Shown here: in pieces, positions 45,242 to 53,004 of the stretch
Layout of the letters: each line of letters begins with the position of its first letter
Position numbering within the stretch: position 1 is the stretch's first letter
NCBI RefSeq assembly: GCF_020176955.2
Contig: NZ_JAIUCZ020000001.1
Location: 682,001-746,000 of the forward strand
DNA length: 64,000 bases
Source of the DNA: Nocardia sp. alder85J
Lineage (GTDB): Bacteria > Actinomycetota > Actinomycetes > Mycobacteriales > Mycobacteriaceae
Direction: 5' to 3'
Program-made: the position numbers and the translations under genes
Notes under the pieces: model-generated
Databases searched by the model: none
Told to the model about the DNA's origin: nothing
What the model saw: the letters and a program-made list of their open reading frames with translations, nothing else

Positions 45242-45634
45242 GTGCATCTGGAACTGGTCACGATCATCGTCGAGGACTACGACTCCGCCCTCGAGTTCTT
45301 CGTCGGCACACTCGGTTTCGACCTGGTGGAGGACTCGCCGTCGCGCACCGACGACGGGCGGCCCAAACGGTGGGTGGTGGTCCGGCCGCCGGCGGCGACC
45401 ACCGGAATCCTGCTCGCGCGAGCGGACGGGGATCGGCAGCGCCGCGCGATCGGCGATCAGATCGCCGGGCGGGTCGGATTCTTCCTGCGGGTCACCGATT
45501 TCGAAGACAGCTATCGCCGGATGACCGGCGCCGGAGTACGTTTCGTCCGCGAACCCCGCACCGAGCCGTACGGCCGGGTGGCCGTGTTCCTCGACATCTC
45601 CGGAAACCGGTGGGATCTGCTCGGACCCGTGTGA
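45242..45634 (+). CDS. VOC (glyoxalase/bleomycin-resistance) family protein
   Basis: A 130-residue single VOC module pair: LELVTIIVEDYDSALEFFVG, DLVEDSPSRTDDGRPKRWV, VGFFLRVTDFEDSYRRM and the C-terminal EPYGRVAVFLDISGNRWDLL. It binds a divalent metal in most relatives. GTG 45242 has only a weak ribosome site. It converges with the monooxygenase gene, 3 bp apart. Confidence 0.85.
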   Translation: MHLELVTIIVEDYDSALEFFVGTLGFDLVEDSPSRTDDGRPKRWVVVRPPAATTGILLARADGDRQRRAIGDQIAGRVGFFLRVTDFEDSYRRMTGAGVRFVREPRTEPYGRVAVFLDISGNRWDLLGPV

Positions 45635-45637
45635 GCG

Positions 45638-46813
45638 TCAGCGGAGGTTGTCGTAGAGGTAGAGGCGCCGGCCGGAGAGTACGGACTGTATCCATGCGGT
45701 GAAATCGTCCGGGGTCATGGAATCCCAGGGCGGCGTGCTGATCACCTGCGCCTCACCGATGCGGCGGCCGAGGTCCACGAGCGCGGTGCCCGCCGGACGG
45801 CGCACCGCGTCGTATTCGGCCAGAACCGTTGCCCAGTCACCGTGTTCGCGGCGCAGCCGGCCCAGCGCCAGGGCATCCTGCACGGCCTTGACGGCCCCGC
45901 TGCCGGTGTGCGGCCGCGTCATGGTCGCCGCGTCGCCCAGCAACGCGAGGCGGGGTGCGGTGTAGCGGGAGGTCCGGATGTCGAGTACCGGATGGATGAC
46001 CGTGGTGTCGCGCCGGGTCCGGTCGACCATCTCCGCCCAGTACGGCGGAAAGTGCTGCGACAGTGTCGTATCCAGGCCGGGGAAGTCCGCCGGAGCGAGA
46101 TGGTCGGCCTCGGGTGGCAACGGCTCGGCCGGTTGGTGATAGACGGCCCAGTAGACCCGCGGCCCGCCGTCGCCCGGGATGATCATCACCATGGCGTGCC
46201 CGCCCGGGAAGGCGATCGTCACGCTCTGCTCGTACAGCACCTCGGGAATCGGCTGGGGGAGTTCGGTGATCGGATATCCACCGCGCCACAACACGTACCC
46301 GGAGGAGGTGGGTTCCGCGGCCGGATCCACCGCGGCCCGGACCAGCGACCGGTAACCGTCGGCGCCGATCACGAGATCGAAACGCTCGGCCTCGCCTCCG
46401 TCGAGGTACACGGTGACCCCGTCGTCGGCGGACTCGATCCGGTTCACCGGGACACCGTCGCGATAGTCGGTGCCGGGAACCCGATCCCGCAGATTCGCCC
46501 AGAGCATGCCCCAGTTGTGCACGATCCCGGAAAATGGTTGCTGCCACACCAATCGGCCGAGCGGAGCGTCACCGTCGCGGACGAACCACGACCGCTCCGA
46601 CAGTGGCCGCGCGGGCAGGTCGGCGTCGATCAGATCCGCGTCCACCAGTTCGGCGCGGGTCTCGCCGGACAGGCTCACCCCGTGGCCGCGATCGCGCAAC
46701 ACCCCTGAGCTGCGCTCGAATACCGTGACGTCACAACCCGCCTGCCGCAGCACGATCGCCGCCGCGCAACCGGCGATGCTCCCACCGATGATCCCGACTC
46801 GATTCCCGTCCAC
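45638..46813 (-). CDS. FAD-dependent aromatic monooxygenase (group A flavoprotein hydroxylase)
   Basis: A 391-residue flavin monooxygenase. The FAD dinucleotide motif is GIIGGSIAGCAAAIVLRQAG, DLVIGADGYRSLVR is the DG motif, and LLGDAATMTRPHTGSG is the GD motif. The overall pattern resembles salicylate and 2,6-dihydroxypyridine hydroxylases. GTG 46813 has GGAGG 7 nt upstream. It adds a hydroxyl to an aromatic ring with NAD(P)H and O2; the substrate is inferred only as aromatic. Confidence 0.88.
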   Translation of the reverse strand: MDGNRVGIIGGSIAGCAAAIVLRQAGCDVTVFERSSGVLRDRGHGVSLSGETRAELVDADLIDADLPARPLSERSWFVRDGDAPLGRLVWQQPFSGIVHNWGMLWANLRDRVPGTDYRDGVPVNRIESADDGVTVYLDGGEAERFDLVIGADGYRSLVRAAVDPAAEPTSSGYVLWRGGYPITELPQPIPEVLYEQSVTIAFPGGHAMVMIIPGDGGPRVYWAVYHQPAEPLPPEADHLAPADFPGLDTTLSQHFPPYWAEMVDRTRRDTTVIHPVLDIRTSRYTAPRLALLGDAATMTRPHTGSGAVKAVQDALALGRLRREHGDWATVLAEYDAVRRPAGTALVDLGRRIGEAQVISTPPWDSMTPDDFTAWIQSVLSGRRLYLYDNLR

Positions 46814-46951
46814 CCGATCGCCTCCAGTGTGCCCCGACCGCAACCCCTTTCACGGTAACCCCGGGGAAAGTGAACGACCACCTCGGCAACCGAAACCGCC
46901 CGGTCAGTGGCGACTCGTGGCCGGAGTAGGTGTGCTGAGGACTGCTGTGGA

Positions 46952-47086
46952 TCAGTGAGGCCGACAGGTACGGGTGGTCCGGGTACCGGCCGTCGCAGGG
47001 TCACCGAGTACGGTGCCGGCATGGTGCGAGCGCTGATAGCTCGCCAGGCGTTCCCGCATCCGGGTCACCAACTCGTCGAACGTCAC
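46952..47086 (-). CDS. Possible 44-residue ORF upstream of the CHAT cassette
   Basis: GTG 47086 follows AGGGGG and opens TFDELVTRMRERLASYQRSH to TGA at 46952. The charged, helical start looks like coding sequence and the ribosome site is good. It is divergent from the Cys-rich gene at 47219. No homology was recognised. The rest of the 405 bp between 46813 and 47219 holds nothing else recognisable. Confidence 0.35.
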   Translation of the reverse strand: MTFDELVTRMRERLASYQRSHHAGTVLGDPATAGTRTTRTCRPH

Positions 47087-47218
47087 GTCGAGGCCCCCTG
47101 CGTGGTGCATGCTGTTGTTCCCGTGCACACTCGTCGGTGGAATCATCGCGGGAGTGTGACGTGCGTTACGGAATGGCGCCGCGATGGCGGGAATGCCGTG
47201 GGAGACAGGGGGAATCGG

Positions 47219-47566
47219 GTGGAGGACGCCGAGCGCGCCGTGCTGACGGTGCTGTGTGAGGGGCTCGAGGCGCTCCGGGCGGAGTGTGCGCTGTGGCCCG
47301 AACCCCGGCGGCAGCTGCTGGCCAGGATCGAGGGCGAGGCCCGGGCCCGCCGGCCGGTGCTGGCGTTGGTCGCCGAACTGCTGGACGCGAGCCCGGACGA
47401 GACCCGGCGGATGATCGCGAGTGGACCGCCGGGACTCGGGCCGGGGCATGCCGACGAGGAGTCCTTCGGTTGCCCGGACGGCGCTTGTGATCTGGTGACG
47501 ACACCGTTGCCGGCCGGACCGGTGCCGAACTGTGTGCTCACCGGCGCTCACATGCGACGGCGGTAG
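47219..47566 (+). CDS. Small Cys-motif protein of a CHAT-protease cassette
   Basis: A 115-residue protein. The first 75 residues are helical and charged (EDAERAVLTVLCEGLEALRA, then RPVLALVAELLDASPDETRR), like an adaptor domain. The end carries GCPDGACDLV and, after a Pro-rich turn, PNCVLTG, a possible metal knuckle with three cysteines. GTG 47219 has GGGGG upstream. It sits 6 bp before the membrane-protein gene and two genes before the CHAT protease. Effector-associated adaptor domains are known next to CHAT proteases; whether this is one is inference. Confidence 0.65.
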   Translation: MEDAERAVLTVLCEGLEALRAECALWPEPRRQLLARIEGEARARRPVLALVAELLDASPDETRRMIASGPPGLGPGHADEESFGCPDGACDLVTTPLPAGPVPNCVLTGAHMRRR

Positions 47567-47572
47567 TCGGCG

Positions 47573-48484
47573 TTGAGCACCTTCTTCCAGGAACTGGCCA
47601 AGAAGCTCGCCGAACGCTGGGTCACCCTGCTGGTGATCCCGGGCGTTCTGTACGTGGCGATCACCGCGGTGGGGGTCCGGCTGGGGCACTCGCATGCCCT
47701 GGACTACGCCCGTCTGCGGGTGGTCCTCACCGATGCCACGGGGTGGATGGGGCGGCAGCCCAGTGGAAGTCAGGCCGTGGCGGCGGTGGTGGTGCTGCTG
47801 GCCGCGGCCGGAGCGGGACTGCTGGTGCAAGCCTCGGCCGTCGTGACACGGACGGTGTGGCTGGGTCTGTGGCCCCGGCCGCTGGGGCCGCTGCGGCGTC
47901 GGCGGGCCGACAGCCGGCGCCGCCGCTGGCTCGCCCTGGTGGGGCAGCGGCGAACCCTGGAACACGCCCACCCGTCGGCGAATCGCACTCCGGAGCAGCA
48001 ACACCTGATCGATGCCGCCGCAGCGCGAGTGAATCGGTTCGCGCTCGCCGAGCCGGGACGGCCCACCTGGATGGGGGACCGCGTCCACGCTCTGGAGGCC
48101 GTCGCGCTGAACCGTTACGGACTCGATCTGGAATTCGCCTGGCCCCGGCTGTGGTTGGTGCTGCCGGACACCACGCGTACCGAGATCACCGCGGCGAACG
48201 CAGCTTTCGCCACCGCGACCGCCACCGGCACCTGGGCTTGGCCCTGCCTGCTGCTCGGGGCCGTGTGGTGGCCTGCGCTGTTCGTCGGCGTGGGGATCGG
48301 TATCACCGGGTGGATTCGAGCCCGCGCCGCGGTCGCCGACCTGACCAGCATGTCCGAGGCCGCTGTGGACCTGCACGGCCGCAGTCTCGCCACGGCTCTC
48401 GGCGTCGCCGAGACCGGCCGGGCCGGCCCGCTCACCCTCGACGAGGGCCGGCAACTCACCGCCCTCCTCCGCAAAGGACGGTGA
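47573..48484 (+). CDS. Multi-pass membrane protein of the CHAT cassette
   Basis: A 303-residue protein. Hydrophobic segments appear at about 16-37 (WVTLLVIPGVLYVAITAVGV), 68-90 (VAAVVVLLAAAGAGLLVQAS) and 218-250 (WPCLLLGAVWWPALFVGVGI). Between them lies a large soluble, basic region with ERRWLALVG-like and NRFALAEPGRPTWMGDR blocks. The start appears to be TTG 47573, 7 nt after the previous stop. No family was recognised. Adjacency suggests that it anchors or responds to the CHAT protease. Confidence 0.65.
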   Translation: MSTFFQELAKKLAERWVTLLVIPGVLYVAITAVGVRLGHSHALDYARLRVVLTDATGWMGRQPSGSQAVAAVVVLLAAAGAGLLVQASAVVTRTVWLGLWPRPLGPLRRRRADSRRRRWLALVGQRRTLEHAHPSANRTPEQQHLIDAAAARVNRFALAEPGRPTWMGDRVHALEAVALNRYGLDLEFAWPRLWLVLPDTTRTEITAANAAFATATATGTWAWPCLLLGAVWWPALFVGVGIGITGWIRARAAVADLTSMSEAAVDLHGRSLATALGVAETGRAGPLTLDEGRQLTALLRKGR

Positions 48485-48627
48485 ACCGGCCCCGGGATTC
48501 GGGCCTCGAATCAGGTTTCCGGCAATGTTTTCCGGATGTTGTCGCCGGAGACGCTGCCGCTGTGCAAGATTGGTGGCGGACGCGGGCGGGGAGGTCGGCG
48601 TTCGCTGGCCGGCACGGGGGTTCGGGA

Positions 48628-51600
48628 ATGTCGTTCGAGCAGTTGTTGAATCAGGTCGCGCAGCGCGTGCTCGATTTCGAGCGCTACGGACGTGCCGAAC
48701 TCGTGCTGCACGACTCGGCGCTGGCCGAGGCCGCGGCCCTGGCGGAGTCGGCGCGCCCGCTCGTCCCCGATCGGCCCACACCCGAGGACATGCGACGAGT
48801 GCTGCGGGCGCGTCGAGTATTGGGGTGGCTGTACGCCTGTCGCTTCAGCGTGACATCCGGTGATGCCGGGCTGTCGGAGCTGGCCCGAGCGGTCATCTAC
48901 CTGGAAGCGTCGGCGGACGATCCCGGGATGATCCCCGAATCGTTGCGTGCGGTTCTGGGCGCCTCCGCGCAGCCCGGCGATCAGGTCACCGTCGCGGCGA
49001 GGATGTTGCAGCGCGCCGGGGCCGGGTCCGATCACGTGGCGCTGCTCCAGGCCGGTGTCATCCTGTTCGGCGCCGCTTCGGCCGCGCTGCCCGGCGATCA
49101 TCCGCACCGCGCCGCGTACCTGTCCAACCTCGGCATCGCTCACATGCGACTGTTCGAGCGGACCGGGGCGCCCGCCGATGCGGACCGGGCGATCGAGATC
49201 CTGGAGCAGTCGGTCGCCATCACACCCGCGAATCACCCGAACAGGATGGGCTATCTGCTGAATCTCGGTGCCACCTACCTGCGTCGGTTCGATGCGGGCG
49301 GGGCGATGGCCGATGCGGACCGGGCGATCGAACTGGGCCGGCAGGTGGTGGCCGCGATCCCTCTCCGTAATCCCGACCGAGCGCCGGCCCTGTCGAACCT
49401 GGCCGGCGCCTACCGTGCGCGGTTTCGACGCAGCGGGGAGACAACGGATCTGAACGGGATGATCGCGACCGACGAGCAGATGGTGGGGGCCACGCCCTTC
49501 CGCGATCCCGGCCGGCCGCGGCTGCTGTCGATTCTCGGTGCCGAGTACCGCGAGCGCTTCCACCGCGACGCTGCGGCGATCGATCTGGACCGGTCCATCG
49601 AAGCATTGAAGGAGGCGGTAGCGACTGCATCCCCCGGCGACCCCGATCGAGCCTCGTATCTGTCGGACCTCGGCGGTGGATACGGTGCGCGCTTCGACCG
49701 GGACCGGCTGGCGGTCGATCTGGATCGGGCCGTCGACGTGCTGACGCAGGCGGTGGCGGCGACGCCGCCCGGCCACTCCGGTTACCCGGCCTATCTGTCG
49801 AACCTCGGGAACGCCCATCGGAGACGGTTCGAACAAACGGGAGCGCCGGTCGATCTGGATCAGGCGATCGAGATCGGCGGCCGCGCGGTGACGGCCATGC
49901 CGTCCGGCCACTCCGAGCGGATGCGGTTCCTGTCGAATCTGGCCGACGCGCACCTGAAACGGTACGAGCGATCGGGCTCGGTCGCGGACCTCGGCGAGGC
50001 GATCAGCCTGTCGAAGAGATCGGCAGCCGCGTTTCCCCCGGACCACCCCGACCGAGCCGGGTACCTGTCGAATCTCGGCAACTACTATCGGATGCGATTC
50101 GAGCGGACGGGGGTGGCGGCGGATCTGGACAGCGCGATCGAGGCCGGTGAACAAGCTTCGACCGCGGCGCTCGCCGACGGCTCCGGCCCGCCGGGGCTGC
50201 TGTCGAACCTCGGGGCCGCCTACCTGCGGCGGTTCGAGCGATTTCGGGTGGTGGCCGATCTGGAGCGGGCGATCGAAGTAGACCGGCAGGCCCTGGTCGC
50301 CGCACTCGCCGGCCACCCGAGCCGCGCCACCTACCTGTCGAATCTCGGTGCGGCATATCAGTCGTGGTACGAGCGGTCCCGGGTGGCAGCCGATCTGGAC
50401 GAGGCCATCGGCACGTTGGAGCAGGCGGTGGCCGCCGCCTCCCCGGAACATCCCCATCGGCCGGAGTACCTGTCCAACCTCGGCAATGCCTACCGCGAGC
50501 GCTTCGCGCGGGGTGGGTCGGCGGCGGATTCGGATGCGGCCGTGGACATGCTGGAGCAGGCAGTTGCCGCGGCGCGGCCCAACCATCTCAACCATGCCAT
50601 GTTCCTGTCGAACCTCGCGATCGCGTATTACGAGCGCCTCGAGGCCACGGGACAGCGTGTCGATCGGCACACCCTCCGCACCCTGGCGGACGGCCTGGCG
50701 TCGGCGGTGTCGTCTCCGGTGGTGTTCCGTGCGCGAGCGGGGCGGATCCTGGGCATGCTGGCGAACGCACTGAACGAGCCCTCACTCGCGGTGGAGTTGC
50801 TGGATGCGGCGGTGGCGCTGTGGCCGTCGGTTGTCCCACGCGAATCCGATTGGGAAGACCAGGAATTGCGGCTCGGCGAAGACCGCGGCCTGGTGGAGGA
50901 GACGTTCGCCGCGCATTGCGCGGTCGACGACCCCGTGGGTGCGGTGGAGAACGCGGAGTGGGGCCGCAGTGTGCTGTTCACAGCCCAACTCGACGCCCGG
51001 ACCGACCTCGTCGAACTCGAACGCGTACTTCCCGACCTGGCCGGACGGCTGCGAACAGTGCGCGAGTCGCTGCTCGTTCCGCTCGCCGGCAACCGTGTCG
51101 CGGCCGAGTCACCCAGCGCGGCAACAGAACTCGTTGACGACCGCCGACGCTGGTGGAGCGAGCACGACCGTTTGCTCACCGAGATCCGCAGACATCCCCG
51201 CTTCGAACGGTTCCTCCGCCCACCCCGCCTGACCGATCTGCGGCCCGCCCTCACCGGCGGCGCCGTCGTGGTGGTCAATGCGGCACGGCACCGCAGTGAC
51301 GCGATCGTCCTCGGCGGAGCCGCCGATCCCGTCGCTGTCCGGCTACCGGATCTGACGCACACCGACGTGGTCTCGCAAGCCATTACGCTACTGCGCGCCG
51401 GCTCCGACAACAGCCTGGCCGGTGTCCTGCGGTGGCAGCGTGAACTACCCGAACTCCTCGCGTGGCTGTGGGACACGATCGTGCACCCGATCCTGGACGC
51501 CGTGCCGGCCCTGCACGGCACCGGCGGGTCGCTGCCACGGGTGTGGTGGATGCCGACCGGCACCCTCGGCCTGTTTCCACTGCACGCCGCCGGTCACCCC

Positions 51601-52275
51601 GGCCGGCCCGGTGCCCTCGACGCGATGATCAGCTCCTACACCCCGACCCTGCGCGCCCTGGCGCACGCGCGCACCCGTCCCGCGGCTACCGAGCGCCGCC
51701 AACTCACCGTGGCTCTCCACCACACCCCCGGTCAGCCGGACCTGCCCGGCACCGTCGCCGAAGCAACCCACCTGCACGCCGAGCACCCGGAAACCCGGCT
51801 GCTCGCCGACGACATCGCGACCATCGACGGCGTCCTGGCCGCCCTTCCGGAGGCCACCTGGGCCCACTTCGCCTGCCACGCCGGCGTGGATCTGGCCGCC
51901 CCCTCCCGAAGCGGACTGCGCCTGCACGACGGGACTCTGTCGTTACCGCAGATCAGCCGACTCCCACTGGCGCACGCCGAACTGGCCTACCTCTCGGCCT
52001 GCTCCACCGCCCACGGCAGCGTCCTGCATTCCGACGAATCTCTGCATCCTGCCTCCGCATTCCAATTGGCCGGATTCCGGCATGTCGTCGGCAGCCTCTG
52101 GCCGCTGTCCGACCTCGCGGCCGCGGCCGCGGCCACCGCGTTCTACCAGCACCTACCGGCATCGCCGACCGCGGACCGGGCCGCACCGGCCCTGCATCGC
52201 GTCGTCCGAACCCTGCGCTCCCAGCACCCGGCACGCCCCGACCTGTGGGCCGGACTCATCCACAGCGGCCCGTGA
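48628..52275 (+). CDS. TPR-repeat CHAT-domain protease
   Basis: A 1215-residue protein. Residues 1-158 form a helical N-domain. Residues 159-653 are 11 tandem repeats of exactly 45 residues, with consensus like PxRAxYLSNLGxAYxxRFER then xDLDxAIExxEQAVAA, plus a partial twelfth. After a linker the CHAT protease domain occupies about 850-1210, with catalytic His1084 (HFACHAG) and Cys1125 (LSACSTA), both intact. CHAT enzymes are caspase-like cysteine proteases. ATG 48628 is chosen; the frame is open far upstream, but coding character starts here. It is preceded by a 143 bp gap after the membrane-protein gene. Confidence 0.85.
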   Translation: MSFEQLLNQVAQRVLDFERYGRAELVLHDSALAEAAALAESARPLVPDRPTPEDMRRVLRARRVLGWLYACRFSVTSGDAGLSELARAVIYLEASADDPGMIPESLRAVLGASAQPGDQVTVAARMLQRAGAGSDHVALLQAGVILFGAASAALPGDHPHRAAYLSNLGIAHMRLFERTGAPADADRAIEILEQSVAITPANHPNRMGYLLNLGATYLRRFDAGGAMADADRAIELGRQVVAAIPLRNPDRAPALSNLAGAYRARFRRSGETTDLNGMIATDEQMVGATPFRDPGRPRLLSILGAEYRERFHRDAAAIDLDRSIEALKEAVATASPGDPDRASYLSDLGGGYGARFDRDRLAVDLDRAVDVLTQAVAATPPGHSGYPAYLSNLGNAHRRRFEQTGAPVDLDQAIEIGGRAVTAMPSGHSERMRFLSNLADAHLKRYERSGSVADLGEAISLSKRSAAAFPPDHPDRAGYLSNLGNYYRMRFERTGVAADLDSAIEAGEQASTAALADGSGPPGLLSNLGAAYLRRFERFRVVADLERAIEVDRQALVAALAGHPSRATYLSNLGAAYQSWYERSRVAADLDEAIGTLEQAVAAASPEHPHRPEYLSNLGNAYRERFARGGSAADSDAAVDMLEQAVAAARPNHLNHAMFLSNLAIAYYERLEATGQRVDRHTLRTLADGLASAVSSPVVFRARAGRILGMLANALNEPSLAVELLDAAVALWPSVVPRESDWEDQELRLGEDRGLVEETFAAHCAVDDPVGAVENAEWGRSVLFTAQLDARTDLVELERVLPDLAGRLRTVRESLLVPLAGNRVAAESPSAATELVDDRRRWWSEHDRLLTEIRRHPRFERFLRPPRLTDLRPALTGGAVVVVNAARHRSDAIVLGGAADPVAVRLPDLTHTDVVSQAITLLRAGSDNSLAGVLRWQRELPELLAWLWDTIVHPILDAVPALHGTGGSLPRVWWMPTGTLGLFPLHAAGHPGRPGALDAMISSYTPTLRALAHARTRPAATERRQLTVALHHTPGQPDLPGTVAEATHLHAEHPETRLLADDIATIDGVLAALPEATWAHFACHAGVDLAAPSRSGLRLHDGTLSLPQISRLPLAHAELAYLSACSTAHGSVLHSDESLHPASAFQLAGFRHVVGSLWPLSDLAAAAAATAFYQHLPASPTADRAAPALHRVVRTLRSQHPARPDLWAGLIHSGP
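49102..50586 (+). repeat. Eleven 135 bp in-frame tandem repeats inside the CHAT gene
   Basis: The DNA encodes 11 consecutive 45-residue helical repeats with no length variation. Each contains a YLSNLG-type helix A and a DLDxAIE-type helix B. Spacing of exactly 45 residues, rather than the usual 34 of TPRs, marks this as a tetratricopeptide-like subtype common in CHAT proteins. Confidence 0.8.
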
Positions 52276-52279
52276 CCGC

Positions 52280-52633
52280 TCAGCCCAGCCGCCGACCGAA
52301 CGCGAGACGATGTCCGCCCGGAATCTCGACCACGAAATCCCGTAGCCCAGCGATGATCGGTCTACGCGACAGCGATCGTGGCGCCGAGCGCCGAACAATG
52401 TTCATGCAACGCCCCGACGTCGCCGAACCCGATGTACACAGCGGTTGTCTCGTCGACGGCCGGATTCTGGGTACGCACCACGGCCAGTTCCACCGAATCC
52501 GATGCAGCAGCGCCAAACCCATCTCGGGCTCCTCCATGTCGACCTCGAATCCCAGGATAGATCGCAGGAACTCCACGGTCGGCGACAGTTCCCGGACTTC
52601 CAGGTCCGGGCGGCAGCTGGAGAATCGGGTCAT
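52280..52633 (-). pseudogene. VOC-family protein gene broken by two frameshifts
   Basis: Pieces of one glyoxalase/bleomycin-resistance protein lie in two frames. The start (RPDLEVRELSPTVEFLRSIL, GFEVDMEEPEMGLALL) is in one frame. The middle (SVELAVVRTQNPAVDETTAV, YIGFGDVGALHEHCSALGAT) is in another. The end (RDFVVEIPGGHRLAFGR) is back in the first. Shifts lie near 52510 and 52365. The ATG is at 52633. It converges with the CHAT gene, 4 bp from its stop. Confidence 0.65.
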
Positions 52634-52678
52634 GATGCGATCCTGTCGGCGGTGTGGACCGGATCACTGCTCGTCCTG

Positions 52679-52882
52679 CTACCGATGCGTGTCTCGTCGC
52701 TGCCGGGATCGATCGGCCGACAGGGTCTTCGACGGCTCGCGCGAGGCGCGCAATGCATGGAGCGCCGCAAGCATCCGTTCGCATGCGCGTAGCAGTTCGG
52801 TGAGCGCCGCGGGTACCCCAGCGGCAGCCCGAATGACGAGAACGACGACGCTGATCCAGGTCAGGAGGGAATCTGTAGTCAT
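52679..52882 (-). CDS. Possible small membrane protein
   Basis: A 67-residue frame from ATG 52882 (GGTGGA just upstream) with one hydrophobic helix, LLTWISVVVLVIRAAAGVPA, followed by a charged helical tail. It is divergent from the HTH/P-loop repeat gene at 53005, with 122 bp between. Tiny one-helix proteins often sit beside such genes in actinobacteria, but no homologue can be checked here. Confidence 0.4.
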   Translation of the reverse strand: MTTDSLLTWISVVVLVIRAAAGVPAALTELLRACERMLAALHALRASREPSKTLSADRSRQRRDTHR

Positions 52883-53004
52883 AGGTCCACCGTCGAGCAG
52901 AACGTATTCGGAATCATTCGGATTCGGCAAGGCGGACAGGCATGCTGGTTGGGGGGTCGTTTTTGTCGAGAATCCGAATGGCAGCACGAAGCAGGCGGGC
53001 AGTG

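Noticed and set aside
47743..48627. Upstream extension of the CHAT gene to 1510 residues
   Set aside because: The extension overlaps the membrane-protein gene in another frame and is Arg/Gly/Ala-rich; coding character begins at ATG 48628.
49102..50586. CRISPR-like or satellite repeat array
   Set aside because: The 135 bp periodicity is in frame and encodes helical protein repeats; DNA copies are diverged and there are no spacers.
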